DNA of 64,000 bases from Hippophae tibetana (Eukaryota > Streptophyta > Magnoliopsida > Rosales > Elaeagnaceae), in the NCBI GenBank assembly GCA_037013495.1, contig CM072801.1:6806501-6870500 (forward strand), written 5' to 3'. Each line of letters opens with the position of its first letter. Positions within the stretch are counted from its first letter, which is position 1. This document shows, piece after piece, positions 1 to 14,117 of the stretch. The translations under genes were made by a program, and so were the position numbers. A model generated the notes under the pieces. The model was not told the origin of the DNA, ran no database searches, and saw only the letters and a list, made by a program, of their open reading frames with translations.

Positions 1-664
1 CAAGTTATATTCAGTAAAAAGAAAAACCTATGAAACTGATAGAGAATAATGTTAGGAAAACCGTTTTACTATCAGCCAGGCACCAACAACTGAAAAATAT
101 CTTCAAGTGTTCTAGACATAAAATTAGGAGTGACAACCCAGCTACAAAGCAAGAACGTTAGTTTATGAAAAAATCGTCTTATATTTTAAGATTAAATGAC
201 TCATATTGTTTATACATTATACAAAATTTTACATGGTATCATAATTTTAAAATTTCAGTTAATCAATGGACTAAAAAGAAAAATTAATAGACTTCTCACA
301 CAAAAAAATAAAAATACATGAACATTGATAAAAAAAATAAAGGATCTAAATATATAAAATATAATAAAAATAGATTAAAAATACAAAGTGTTGGATCAAA
401 CCCAAAACAAAGAAGTTAGTGTATAAAAAAGTGTCTTATATTGATTAATAAAAATACTAGTGATGTATTGTTTTCAGGACTGTATGACTCATGCTTATTC
501 ATTATACAAAATATTTATTAAAAAAAAAACAAAAACCAAACTGACACGAATTAGACTTACATGATAAAACATAACTTTAAGTTATATATCAGTTTGAGAA
601 TATCCAACATCGTTAATACATCATCAATAGCAAAGGAAGCTTAATTAAACAGAAACAACTTAAA
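1..664. other. 3' flank of the PP2C gene, no gene seen
   Basis: AT-rich sequence downstream of the minus-strand phosphatase gene. It presumably includes that gene's 3' UTR next to position 664. No coding exon, RNA gene or transposon protein fragment was recognised. Confidence 0.5.
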
Positions 665-3055
665 TCAAGAGAATTTTACGACTACACAGGAAATGTCATC
701 GCCGCTATTCCTATTAAGTGCTTCTTCAGTTAGGTGCTTTGCAGCTGCTCGAGAATCGTTTACAGGCCTGATGGCATCTACCGCTTCTTGGTTTGACATG
801 ACCTGAAATCAATTAAATGACCAAAAATATGCCCATTTAAACCATATAAATGGTATAAAACATATATGGTTCGGTCCTAAATCATTTGTTCGATTATGGA
901 GATTTGGCTGGAAATTTCAGCTATAAATCAAGGTTTTAGGCCAGGTTTCGCCCAGACTCAAAACAGCCTCAATACAAGGCAGTACAAGAAAATTAGAAAA
1001 GAAAAGAAAAAGTGTAATTGCCTGTCTTATTTTGAGACAAGGAAGCCAAACAAATATACAACACAAGTAGCAGATGAAAAAAGGAATATGAATATAGGCT
1101 TAACTACCCGAAGCTAAACTGAACTTTTAAAATGATTCGATCATGGAATTTCTAAAACTTTATAAATAGAAAACGTATTATTAAGTCCTCATTTTTAAAG
1201 TTTTAAAAATTTGAAAACTAAATAATACGATTTAAAAGTTTAAAGACCTATGTATAAAACTTTAAAAGTTTGAGTAACCATATGTTTTAAAAGTTTGTAA
1301 AACATGTGCAAATGTAGTCAAAGTTTGGGATCCATGTCTGGACACCAATGTCTGGCTAGGGACCAATGATATAGTTTAGACATAAATATAATACATAAGT
1401 AGCAGGATTCAAACCAAACTAACCTTCCATAAACCATCGCTAGCTAAGATAAGAAACTCAGTGTCACTATCCATTATCTCCATAAACACAGTAGGTTCTG
1501 AACTGAGATGCATCTTCAAACTCTTGTCACCAAATGCTCTTGAAACTGCCAACTGCCCATCAACACGAGCAACATCCCCTGCATTTATATATCACATAAT
1601 TGGAAATTTGAAACCATATAGCATTTGATAATTAGCACCAAAAACATCTGCTTTTTCCTATCAATATAAAACTTGAAATCAAATGGGTTTAAAGGAATGA
1701 AAAGTCGAGAAAATTTTCAAGTTGTGTGAATCAAAACATGCTTAGCTTGTTTAGAAAAAATCTGGTTACCAGGAAAATTCGAAACAAAACCACCCTTGTT
1801 CTCAATGGTTTCTCTTTCCTTTTCCATATTCGGTTCATGATCAATTGATAGTGGTTTGGCCTTGCCATTCTTGGAAATAACAGCCCGAGAATCTCCAACA
1901 TTGGCTACCACCAACTTTTTACAATTAATTAGTATGGCTGTAACTGCAGTTGAACCCCCTGGGCCTAAATCCTTTGCTTTCTCCTCCAGGATAGTAGTAT
2001 CAGTTATGCGGTATGCCCTTTTGATTGCCTTCTCAGTTTCTGTCCAGAAATCAGGCTATAAAGAGAGAAAAAAGGATTCAATAAAGGACAATTATTGATA
2101 TCACCACTACAATTCATACAGATAGATGTGAATCACATGGAGATGAAGGATATTCTTAGATAGGGGTGTCAATAGCATTGTGTTTAGCAATCAATTATAG
2201 CATAAAGTTAATTTCGGTCATGTTGTGTTCACGTTGTCCCAAATTGCCACGTCTATTGTTTAGACGTAGATGCAATCAATACAATCATGAATATGGACCA
2301 ATTCTGATAATTTCCCAACTGTCTTTTATATCCCACTTTGTATTCTTCTGAATCACTAACCCTAATTATTGTTTGTTGTTCCAATTCTGGTATGTTTTCC
2401 TATTATTATCTTTATCGTTCTGCATCAACCAATCAATACAGGAATGAGAAAACAATTATACTACAAAGTAGTGGAAACCAAGGCCTAAAACTGCAAAAGT
2501 TACCTCTTTTAGTATATTTTCAAATAGATGAGAACGCAAATAATTAGGAACTTCATGACCCAAATGGCCATCAAATATTGCAAACAGTCCCAATTCATTG
2601 TCATCAACTTGCTTAAACTCTGAAACAATATAATCCTCCATGGGATGAGCTGATTTCCCCTTCACTAAGTAATAGCCATGTGTTATTGATTTCTCCATTT
2701 TGCTCTTTCCTTTCCCAGATTCAACATCTGATGAACTTAATCCCAGCTTTTCCTACAATATATAACAACTTCAGATTACCAAGATCGATACTGGTGTAAA
2801 AGAAACCATTTATTTCAATCAAACGTCTGAGTTTGAAATTAAGTTGTAAAGCTAGCTAATGAATGAAATTGAACTAATAGGTCAGGGATCAAATTAAGAA
2901 AAGAAAAGGCTAAAAGATAACGATGATCCATAATCGCAACCATTTACGAAATATGAATTGGTAAGCATGAAACAAAAAGCGAGAAGGAAGTAAATTAAAG
3001 TAATAGTGTAATTAGAGCGTACCTGCATCTTGTTGAGGATTTGGCGACCGGACAT
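665..3055 (-). CDS. Protein phosphatase 2C, clade F / PP2C10-like (5 exons)
   Basis: Metal-dependent Ser/Thr phosphatase of the PPM/PP2C family. The exons, read on the minus strand, are 3055-3023, 2752-2504, 2055-1770, 1578-1424 and 802-665. They are GT-AG bounded and in frame throughout, giving 286 codons, close to the usual size of the small plant PP2Cs. Visible motifs in order: MED (about 49-51), FDGHLG with metal-binding Asp72-Gly73, [29 protein letters not shown], a [19 protein letters not shown] block, SDGLWK (Asp237) and the C-terminal [11 protein letters not shown] with its metal-binding aspartates. All catalytic aspartates are present, so the enzyme should be active. The start chosen is the ATG of an 11-codon first exon (MSGRQILNK...), which splices in phase to exon 2. 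No transit or signal peptide is obvious, so a cytosolic or nuclear location is likely. The in vivo substrate cannot be told. Clade assignment is from remembered family similarity. Confidence 0.93.
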
Positions 3056-5035
3056 GGTGTTCCTAAGTAGTAAGCACTACTTGTAGTGATGTTAGTAAAG
3101 AAGATGTGTTGGATCGGAATGAAATGGGTGTCCAAACAAAGGGTTTAGGAACAGTGCGGGTCTTATGTCTAACTACAAGGAAGAAAGAGATTAAAAAAAG
3201 ATTGACAAGTGATTACGAGGATCGTGCAACTGTTGACACGTCCTCTCCCTTCCTAAATTTAGTCTAATCCGATCTCAATGATCCAACCCGATTCAATTTT
3301 ACTTAAAGCTCGACTATATCCTATAAAACCCGATCCAAAGCCTAAATTAAATAAAACAATATATATAAAATACTTTTGAATATTTTATAATTATAATTTA
3401 GTTATATATTGAGATGATTCTATATTAAAAAAATTATATATATATATATATGATACTTAATTATTATTTTTTGCTAAAAAAATGATAAAAAATTCTTTAA
3501 TATTTATTTATCAATTAGTTAGAATTGGATTAACATGTAACTTTATTAGTGAGAACTTACTTAAATATATGTTTAATTAAATTAAATATTTTTTTAATTA
3601 ATTAAATTTTAGTAAATAAGTGATAAAATTAAATTTAATACATATTCAATTAAATTAGATAATTATTTAATTAATTAAATTTGATAAAATAGTAATTATA
3701 CTTATCAAAATTAAATTGAATACATATACAACTAAACATACAATTATGAGTTTGTCAATAAACTTATTTATTAGAATATAATTAGATGCATAATCAATTA
3801 AATTGAATAATTATTTTACTAATCGAATTTTAATTTATTGATTATCCTTCTAAATTATTTAGAAACTCTTATGTAAAATTAGATGTATGTATTTGAAATA
3901 AAATCTTTTATTTTTAGTTAAATATATATTTAAAATTATTGCGTCTAGTGAAATATAAGTAGAAATGTAAAATAATAATCCAATTTAATTCTCTAATAAT
4001 TATGTAATGTGTGGTGGAGCTTTCGACAACAGAACATCGACGACAGCTGTAACTTAAAAACCACTTGCCGAGTTTGTTAAAGTATCAAAGAGAGAGCTTG
4101 TATCTGAGTTATTAAAATCTTTTCTTATTTAGAGAACAAAAAAAATCCCCTTTTCTGACTTTGTGCTACAAATTGATCCTTAAAACATAGTTTTTTTCCA
4201 ATGAACTTGCTGAAAAACATTGACATATTGGTTTTGCTTTCCTCGTCGTGCTTTCGGTATAATATGGGCAAATTAAAAAGGCACCAACTTTCTCGAGAAC
4301 CAAATAGAAAGGGGCAATGGTAATGAGAGGTGACCTGGGACCAGCGAAAAATAATAACGATGACGATGAGCAAAGAATTGCGAAGGAGAGAAAGGGACGA
4401 CTTAGTGGCTGCTTAATTTCATATGCAAATAAAGGGTAAAATTGGAATTATAGATATTATTGAAATTGGGGTCTAGGATAAAAATAACAGTAAAGGGTCA
4501 TATCATCCTATTATCTTTATAATTTTACCGATTTAAAATTTGATGAGAACATGTTAATTAATTTTCTTATAATTTTACGGAATTAAAATTTAACTATAAA
4601 ATATTAATTAATTTTTGAACTTAATGGAATTTTGATAAATTCAAATAATGTAAAATTTCATAAAAATATATAAATATTTTATAAAATTTAAATTTAAATC
4701 GAACTCTAAATTGAATTCGGATTTGTGACATATTCAACTACTAATAATATAAATATTTAGATTTAAATTCAAACTTAAAGTTATTTGGATAAAATCAAAA
4801 TAAACTTTTTCAAGTGTAATCAAGCTTTTAAGTTGTTGAGTCAAATAAGACTAAGTTAAATTTACATGCATATTAAACATTTTTCTCTTATTCTTTTGCT
4901 ACACTTGTTTCAAAGAAGAACATTACAAAATTACAACTTCTTAAGAATGGATTTTTATCACGGTGCAATGTGACATAACAATCTTTCAAAATTTCACAAG
5001 GTGAAAACAATGTAATAAAATTTCAAAATTAGATC
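3056..5035. other. Intergenic: PP2C promoter side and AT-rich sequence
   Basis: The first about 250 bp upstream of the PP2C start should hold its promoter and 5' UTR. From 3300 onward the sequence is AT-rich (TA runs near 3430) with no recognisable coding. The slightly less AT-rich stretch 4010-4440 has a short minus-strand open frame, but nothing in it resembles a known family. Confidence 0.45.
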
Positions 5036-7010
5036 CAATAGTTGCTATTAAGGATACTAGGATAAAAGTTATTATTCATGATTTTAGATCCGAATATAGA
5101 GATTTTGTTGCTGTTATATAGGGATGGTTAACAAAATCATCATTTGTTGAGTTTGAAAATTTACTTGTCGATTAAGATATTATGGTTGAGCAAATACGAG
5201 GAGTATTATCGAAGGATGAAAAGAAAATACTCTACAACAATAAAAACTAAAGGCAATTATAAGCAATATAATGGTGGTGGATTTAAAAGAGATGGTGACA
5301 ACAAAGGTTACTAGAAAGAATAAAGCTCTCGTCTAAGAAGAGCTCCAAAGAACCATGGCAACTACTATCAATTCAAGAAAAATAGAAAATTTGAGGAAAA
5401 ATGTTATAATTGTAGAAATAATAGTCATATGGCAAAAGATTGTTGGTCCAATGAAAAGAATGTTAAAAGTAATACAACTAATTCTACCTCAAAAAATAAA
5501 ATTGAAGACGATTGGGAAGTTGAAGCATCGTTTACTATGAAGGAGGACATGTTAGCTCCCACAAGAATAATGCTGAAACAAATTAACTATGAGAATGATT
5601 GGATTGTTAACTCAGGATTGGATTATTAACTCAGGCTACTCGAAATAGGTAACAAAGAAAAGTTACATAATATATTTGAGTACAAGGAAAATCATATGGT
5701 GGTAATGATCAACAACTCAAAGTTACCGATAATAAAAATATTAATATCAAAAACTTGACTTAGTGGATTAAAAATATTACGCCTGGTTAAAAAATTGAGA
5801 AAACCAAATTTCAAATATGTCAATGCAGTCATAGTTGAAGAGATAATTGTAAAAAAACTTGAGACATATGTTGAAGCATCACAAAGTACTAAGTGGATTA
5901 AAGCTATTGAAGAAGAAATCATTGCACTTGAAAAATTAAACTTGGACTCAAATATCAAAGCCAGGAGATGTGCAACTCATATCATACAAATAGGTTTATA
6001 AAATAAAGCATCGTCAAGATGGATCGATCAAGAGGTACAAGGCTCGATTTGTGGCTCGATAGTTCTCTCAACAATATGAACTAGAGTATAATGAAACATT
6101 TAGTTCGATAGCAAAGCATACAACTATATGAGTTTTGCTTGCGGCAAATGGATATGCAAAAAATATATATGGCTCAACTAAGGGAGAACCAAGATCATCT
6201 TGAGTATGCATGTAAACTATGAAAAGTATTTTAGACATCGATGCAAACACCAAGAACATGATATGGTAAGATTGTTGAATTTTTGAATAAAAGTTGTCAT
6301 TTAGTGACACTTGTAATTTATTTGTAAAAGCTAATGGAGGAAAATTATCTATCGTGTTGGTGTATATGGATTATTTAATCATAATTGGTGATGATGAGGC
6401 ATAAATTCTTCAAACAAAGGGCAATTTGTCAATTTGTTTCCAAATGAAGAGACATCAACAACTCACGCACTTTCTTGGCATAGAGGTTGATCGCCCATAA
6501 GAAGTGATATTTCTTTGTGAGTGAAAATATGCTAAAGATTTATTGAAGAAATTTGGGATGCTTGAATGCAAGTTAATCTCGACATCAGTGGAATAAAATG
6601 TCAAAATGTGTGCATATGAAGGAAAAGACTTGGAAGATGCAATAATGTATCAACAATTGGTAGGTAGTTTAATCTACTTAACATTTCCTATATAGTTTGT
6701 ATAATGATTCGACGTTTGCAAAAGCCAAATAAGCCTCATTTAGAAATAGTTCGATGTATTTTCATATATGTAAAAAGTATAGTTAATTATGTTCTTTTAT
6801 ACAAGAAAGGTGAAAACTACAAGTTATTTGGTTATTGTGATGCTGATTATGCAGGAGATCATAACACTCATAGATCAACTACAGGGTACGTGTTTATGCT
6901 TGGTTAAGGAATGATTTCATGGTATAGTAAGAGACAACTAATTGTATCTTTATCAATCATAGAAGTGGAGTATAGAGTAGTAGTAATGTCAACTTAAGAA
7001 AGTACATAGT
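5036..7010 (+). mobile_element. Degenerate Ty1/copia retrotransposon remnant
   Basis: Fragments of one copia polyprotein lie in order on the plus strand, broken by many stops and frameshifts. They are gag-like sequence (about 5040-5220) and a CCHC zinc knuckle at about 5407-5451 (Cys-X2-Cys-X4-His-X4-Cys, ending KDCW). A protease-like stub NDWIVNSG follows at 5590-5620, then RT pieces at 5790-6120, including a TKWIKAIEEEI block and a KHRQDGSIKRYKAR-type block. The YVDDL box equivalent is at about 6358 (altered to [11 protein letters not shown]). RNase H lies at about 6700-6980 with [10 protein letters not shown] and STTGYVF. The integrase region is missing, so the copy is internally deleted as well as mutated. 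No LTR pair could be defined. It is non-autonomous and old. Confidence 0.88.
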
Positions 7011-8880
7011 TGATATAACTAATGAATGATCTTCATCAATGTAAGTCCCGAAGTCCTTTGTGTCTTTGTTGATTTCTCATGTGCAAAACACAAAATCTAT
7101 TTATTTTACTACGTATATTTATCTTTCTCTGTGTAAAGTTGGTTACTGACAATCAGTAATGCACACACACATAATTATGTACATTTTATATGCAAGAATG
7201 TTTACACATACCACAATATTGGTTTTCGTAGTGTGCATGCTAGGTAAAGTGTTGTGATTTTTGGCTAGCTCACTCATCGATATTGTTACTATCTATTTTT
7301 GTTGTGTTTGCAAGTATTTATAAAAATTACTTGGTAGTTTTTTGAAACAAAGATTGGAATTTTTGTTTGCCTCATCGAACCATCTCGTCAGACCCTTGTT
7401 GGGGGGCCGGTAAGACCCTAGGTGTGGTATCCCGTGAGCTTGAGTTTTGGATATAAATACCCCTACTCTTTATGTTTCTCAATGAGAAAAATGTAGCAAA
7501 ACTATGTTAAATTAACATCTCATTTTTTTTATTTTGGATCACAATACCTTGAGTATTTATTCAATATTAATGATTCATAATTGTATAAGTGAAACTATGC
7601 TCTTAACTGATGAGTACTCGATGTGTGTTGGATAGTGGGTTTTGGGTGATGTGATATACATTTATATTTTATAAATCACATTGAGTGTATTTTGGTGTTT
7701 ATATCACGTTCTTGTGATAGTAAAATAGGATTCTTAAGTTATGAGCACCTAAGACTATTTTACTAGTGTGGTGAGTCATGTGTCAGTTGGTAGTTACTAT
7801 GATGTAACATTTTCATTGGTAAAGAGCCTATACAATGGTGAGCCATATGTTTGGTTGAGTATTGCGGGTTTGTGGTTGAGTGTTCTTGCCATGATTGGTT
7901 ATTATTGATTTTTCATGATTGAACGTGTCTTTCACGCTTGGTAGTTCACATTTTTTTGATTCACATTATTGATCTTTGATCACTGATTACACTATATTGA
8001 AGGGTGTTGGTTGTGGAGGAAAATCAAGTTTGTGTTGTGAAAGTAGTAATAGGATTTTAAGGTAGAGATCTCGACTGTTAAAAGTATTTGAGTTTATATT
8101 TTCATCAAGTTGTATCAGTTTATTATTTTTAGTGGGTTGTGTTTGGATAATCTACTTTGCTTTGAGTATAATCTGAGTCTTGATATTATATGTTACTATA
8201 TATAGGCCTAGGAATTCGATTAGAAATCTACTTGTTCCTATTTAGGCTTATTTGTATAACCTATGATTAATTTATCTTATTGTTAAAATAAACTACCTAT
8301 TTGAGATTATTGTACTTCTATAGTAGCTTTTTATTATTTTGTTGCTTATAGGGGGTACGAGTCATTTAAGAGTCTGTATCTCCTTACTTTAGTTGGGTAT
8401 TAGATCTCAAACTCTTTCTTTTGATATGCTATTTTATGCATGATTACATGGAGTGAGAGTACAATCATCATTTACCAAATATGTTCTAACATGTAAATTC
8501 TTAAAGTGATTGAAAATCTTTTCATGTATGTATACGTGATTCACATGATGTATGATGTTTGACATGTTTATGTATGTTGTTAGTTTGGATAAAAGTCTAT
8601 GTGGCATACTATCACTTGTATATTTACCACATATTGTTGTTTTCTCATCTACTAGTTGTTTTAACTATATGTTGAATTAAGCATATTGTTTTCTTTCACT
8701 ATGTTATCTGCTTAATTAATGTTGTGAGATCTACTTGGACAAATTTGCTCCTAAACCCCATCTTTCTTTAGCACTATCCAACTTTTTCTTTAAGAGGTTG
8801 ATTACTAATTTATTAGAAGATTCTGCTTAAATGTTAGCTTGTGGTTAATATGGAATTAAATGGAACATTTTGATATTGTA
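7011..8880. other. Intergenic, probably transposon-derived, no coding seen
   Basis: Less AT-rich than the deep intergenic regions, with a promoter-like GGATATAAATACCCC segment near 7450, downstream of a G-rich stretch. This could be the remains of an LTR of one of the two flanking retroelements, but I found no matching second copy, so the origin is unresolved. No gene is supported. Confidence 0.35.
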
Positions 8881-11800
8881 CCTTACGATAATTTCTTTGA
8901 TGTTATGGCCCGTCAACTACCTTTATTATCGGTAAAGAGCTTCTTGGATAGGCTAAAGTGAAAAACTATGGACTTCAAAATAAATTGAATTACCTCATCT
9001 TCCCTTATTCTTCCTAAAGGATCTGCCTCAATCCATATGGAGAAATAAGCTATGGCGAATAAGAACCTATTTTGGCCCACCACTAGTGGTAAGGGTCCTA
9101 CTATATCTAGCCATCATTTGTAGAAGGGCCATAGACTAACTATCCTCATCATTGTGGTTGATGGCATATGTGATAATGGGGCGAACCTATGACATTTATC
9201 GCATACTTGGGTGTACCTCGTGTAATCTGCTAGCATAGTGGGCCAGTAGTAACCCTACCTTATAATTCATTAGGACCTTCTTCCACCTAAATAGGAGCCG
9301 CACTATCCCTTGTGGGCTTCAAATATGATTTTTGCATACCACTCCTTACCTATGCATAAGAGCAATGGCCCAGGGGCCCTTTTTTGTATAATTTATTATT
9401 TTGGATCATGTATTAACTTACCTTAGTCTTAATTTCTTTTGCCAGCTTTCAATCTTGAGATAGATCTCCTTTTTTTAGGAAGTTAAGGATAGAAGTAAGC
9501 CATAGGCTGGTGGCCACATCTATGCTTGTAACTATTTTTTCAACCTATTCTAAACCGACCTCTGTTAGGATTGTTATAGAAATTACCTCATTATGGTTGG
9601 CCTCGCCTAAAACAACTAGTGTAGCCAAAGTGTTGACATGACCATTCTCATTTCTGGATTTTTGTTTGATCTCGAAGCAAGCAAATTTTGAGCATTCCTT
9701 TCTTAGTCTTTCCAAATATCTCTTCATCTTACTATCTTTAGCCTTAAACATGCCTAAGTATTGATTAACCACCAATTGTTAATCACTGTGCATGGCAATG
9801 CCATTAACTTCAAGCTTTTTCACAATCATTGCACCAAATATAGCCACCTTATACTCTACAATGTTATTGTTCTCTTGGAAGTCTATCCTGACAAAGTATT
9901 CAAAATAGTTTTCATGCCATATACTTCACCTTTTACTTTATCATTGGTGGTCTCCGATGACTCATTAAACTCAACAACAAATTACGTCAGTTCTTGTTCT
10001 TTGATGGAAATCCTAGACATATATTTGATATCATATTTTCATAGTTCTATGGCAATATGCCCTTGTTTTCCTACAACCTCTGGCATTGTCAATAAGCTTT
10101 TAAGAGGTTGTGAGGTGAGTACTACCACTGTAGGTGAGCCAAAGTAATGTCTGAGTTTTCATGCCATCACTTTTAGAGTGAAGGTCAACTTATCAATCGT
10201 TGGATATCTACTTTAAGCATTCGTCAAGATTTGGCTAATGTAGTAGACGGGGAGTTAAACCTTGTTTCTTTCAACAAAAGTATGGCATTACAAGTTTAGG
10301 GAGTAACAGTCAAATACAAATAAAGCTTTTCACCTGGGGAAGGGTTGACTAGGACTAGAGGCTTACTCAGGTACTGTTTAATTCATTAGAAAGCTTTGTC
10401 ATAATCTTCGTTCTAAAAAATCAATGTGCTCTTTCTTAACACTTTAAAGAATGGTACGCACTTGTATGTGTATTTAGAAATGAATCTATTGAGTGCCACT
10501 ATTTTTCCATTCAATTTTTGAATCCCTTTCAGGCTAGTGGGAGGTTTCATATTGACAAATGCTTGTTTCTTATCTAGATTAGCCTCAATTCCTCGGGCAG
10601 ATATGAGATATCCTAGATATTTTCCTAAGGCCACACCAAAAACACATTTTTTAGAGTTTAATCGCATAGTGTACCTTTAAATTGTGTGAAATATTTCTAA
10701 GTCTTTGACATGGTTCATCGGTTGTGCTGACTTTATTACCATGTTGACCACATATGCTTCTAGATTTCTCCCCAACTAGTCAACAAACATCTTATTGACA
10801 AGGCGTTGATACGTAGCTCTCGTATTCTTTAAACTAAATGGAATTTGGGTGTAACAGAAGGTCTCTTCCTCAAGGTCTCTTCCTCAGTAATAAAAGATGT
10901 TTTCTCCTCATATTTTTTATGCATTAGGATTTTATGATAACTAGAATATACGTCCAAGAAGCTCATTAAATTGAACTTGACAGTAGTATCGATCGTCTAA
11001 TCAATACTTGGTAGGGAAAATAGTCCTTCGGGCATGTGTTATTCAAGTCTGTAAAGGTGCCTTTTTCACAAATACTACATTTGACAACCAAGTTGGGTAG
11101 TCTATCTCTATAATAATCTTCATCTTCTTAAGTGTGATAGCTTGACTTTTAATCACTTTGTTCTTTTCTATTAAGAACTTTATCTTCCTTTTCTTGATAG
11201 GTCTAACTTTTATATCAACATTAAATATATGGGTTATAATCTTTGGGTCAATCCTAAGCATATCAACAAGATTTCATTTAAATATATCGGAATTGGCTCT
11301 TAGTAATTAAGATAACTACTCCATAATCTCTATTGTTAAGTCATCACTCAATTTTAAAGAATGATCTTCCCCCTTATCTAAGATTGGTAAATCTCTAACT
11401 TCTTTTGAATTAACCGACTCTGCTAGGCATCTATCCTCTAGCCTTTTTTAACAAGGCTCATGTTGTTATTGCTACTTGGGAACCACCTCCCTTATTGTAG
11501 GATTATAACAACCTCTAACCTTTTCTTGGTCACCCTTATATCTTTTATGCCTTCCACGATTAGGTATTTGATGACTTGGTGGAAAGTAGATGGAACTGCT
11601 TTCATCTTATGCATGTATCCATGGTCTACCCATAATGGTATTGTAATGGGTTGGGACATCAATTACCATAAAGTTGGTTATGATTATAAATCCCATCGTC
11701 ATGACTGGTAATATCACGGTTCCAACTGCATAGGCAGTGCTTCTATTGAATCCTACTAGGGGTAGCTCTCTCCTCATAATGTCACATTCCATTATACCTA

Positions 11801-13758
11801 GAGCCTTTATTGTCGACAAAAAAAGAAAGTTGACGGAGCTCCCAATATCAATCATGATTTGACAGACATCGCAGGATCCTATTCGTAGGGTGATTATCAA
11901 AGGGTCTTTATAGAGAGATGAGGCCTTATCCTTCCCAGAGAAGATGATTACAACAAAGGACATCCCTTTATCCAACTTATAAATATACTATAAATTGCGC
12001 AAGTCTTTAGCGTATATTTTGTACAAATGTCCTATTGAGCCCAAGTCTTCCATGTATAGTATGGATAGTTCTCGCATTAGCCTCATTGTATGACCTATCC
12101 CACTACCTGGCGGAGCAAGTAGCCTCAACATTTTGCGTTCAGGTTATCAATCAAATCTTTTACTATTTATTCCCACGAGATCACCTAAATACCCTTGGAC
12201 AACAAATCTTCTATTTTTTTCCTTCAAATGTCTGCAATCTTACATCTCGTGTCCTACATCTTTATGAAAGGCATACTACTTAGATGTGTCCCTAGAAGAT
12301 GCTCTCATTTTTTATGGCCACCTGACATTTTGTTCATTGTTCATCCTCAACATAGTTTGAGATAGACTCACTCAAAAAGGTAGACCCCTAAATGGGGACA
12401 ATGACCTATCCCAAGGCCCCTTATTCCTAGGCCATTGACCATTCACCTTGTGATTTAAGGCACAACGTTTGTTTCTATTAATCATTTTGTCTTAGTTCGA
12501 TATGTTTGGGCTTATTCTCCTATTTTCCTTCTCTGGTGAAGATTCTACCATGGTCTTACTATTTTTGTCCAACCCTAACTCCCTTTTCCAAATTAACAAA
12601 TTGTCTTGCCTTTTCGTAAGCTTCCCTCACCATCTAGGGAACTATTTTGGTTAATTTTGTGAATAAATCAGAATTCCTTAGTAGACCTCGTTTGAAAGCT
12701 TTTATCACAATAGAGTTAGGGCAATCCATTATTTTTAGCTTTTTCTCTCTAAACCTTCTCATGTATTCCTCAATAGACTCTACACTTCGATAGATGATAA
12801 AGAAAAAAAATGGTGAGATTCTTTTCTTAGAGGCTTTTTGCAGGCATAGTTGGTGATAAACAACTTGGAAAATTGAAAGAATGAGGTTATGGTATGGGAT
12901 GCCAAGTTATTAGACCAATTTTGTGTGCCATTGCATAGAGTGGTAGGAAATAGTTTGCACATCATGACATCTCTCTTGTCTCAAGTAGGGCTCACAAGAG
13001 CTATAGTCGTCTTGAAATGTTGGAAGTGAGTTACTGAATCCTTTATTCCTTGGTAGTCTAGACACTTAGGAACACTAAACTTGGTTGGAGGCTCACTGTT
13101 CTCTATTTTTTTAGGGAAGGGAGAGACACATAATTGCTCACAATCCATGTCCACATCGTATTGTTCCTCGCTTTTATCCTACCTTTTGTTAGCTTCTTTA
13201 AGAGTCTGGTCTTACTTTCTATTTGTTTCCTCTAATGCCTGGAAGTGTGCCTCTCAACTCTTTCACTTTTGTAACAATTGCTTATTATTGAGCCTTATCG
13301 CATTGGAGGGAGGGTTTCCCTATGTTATGTTCTCGACTTGGGTAAGCTCATTTACTATAAGAGTTGGCCCAAACTCACCAACCAAATTAGTGGCTTGACC
13401 CGTCAAAATGCTCGAGCTTGATTACGAGCGTAGTGCTATGTTTTATTACCGATTCTCCTCGAGCTCTCTTTTTAGCTAGATAAGTTGGTGTGTCAAATCT
13501 TGATGGGAGTTGATCCTAGCTCGAGCCTCCTCAAGGGTTGAAAGGTATGGTCTTGTAATGAAGATGTTATTTTGTTCGCTAGTCTAATCTTTCCTTAGTT
13601 GACATTCCCACTATAACAGATGTGAATTCTAAAGAAAATAATGTGGGGATCTTGCTTACGAGGTCTCTCTCTTAAAACTCGTGGTAAATCCTTAAAAATA
13701 AGGGGTTAGAAGCTAAGACTAAACCTTTGAATCCAAGGCCCCACTGTGGGCACCAAAA
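8881..13758 (-). mobile_element. Degenerate Ty3/gypsy retrotransposon remnant (gag-pol)
   Basis: Read on the minus strand from 13758 down, polyprotein parts occur in canonical Ty3/gypsy order. A primer-binding-like TTTGGTGCCCACAGTGGGG lies just inside the putative 5' LTR (about 13738-13758). Gag follows at about 13100-12560 (an EEYMRRFREKKLKI-type block, then a GLLRNSDLF block). The aspartic protease is at about 11975-11607, with IDIGSS in place of the usual DTGSS and ending in IMGRPWIHA. RT is at about 11260-10413 (KKCVFGV..KYLGYLIS and the KPPTSLKGIQKLNGKI connection). RNase H is at about 10000-9545. The integrase core is at about 9140-8950 (WLDIVGPLP...AYFSIWIEADPLGR). Frames are interrupted repeatedly, so it cannot encode a working polyprotein. 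Order and protein similarity make the family assignment firm. The left LTR was not found. Confidence 0.88.
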
Positions 13759-14117
13759 TGTTAAGATGGTCCAATTTTGAGAGAGAGAAACTAGAGATAG
13801 GTTAGAAAATTAAAAGGATGTATGGATCTCCTATGAGGTCTGTATATATAGGATATTATATGTACATGTGTCGATCATATAAGGGTACACGTCATAAAGT
13901 ATATGATGATACATATGTAAAAACACAATTTGATCTTGAGGTTTACCACTTTATTGCTCGATCAGTCTTCTAATACCCAATGTTACTATGCATAAACATA
14001 TGTACCCTATGAGTGTCGTTGTGTATGCGTACACAAATTGGGTCTTCCTAAGTTAATTCATCTGATAACTCAAATTGTTTGTAGGTGAGACTCCAAGTCA
14101 ATTCATATGTTCAAACA
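13759..14117 (-). repeat. Candidate 5' LTR of the Ty3/gypsy remnant
   Basis: The segment adjoins the primer-binding-like site. On the minus strand it would begin TGTTTGAACA and end CTTAACA, the expected TG...CA boundaries. A TATATATAGG block at about 13844 could hold a TATA box on the minus strand. No second LTR was located, so the boundaries rest only on these termini and on position. Confidence 0.45.

Noticed and set aside
9761-10147. Plus-strand 128-codon open frame
   Set aside because: It is the antisense shadow of the gypsy RNase H region, which reads as pol on the minus strand.
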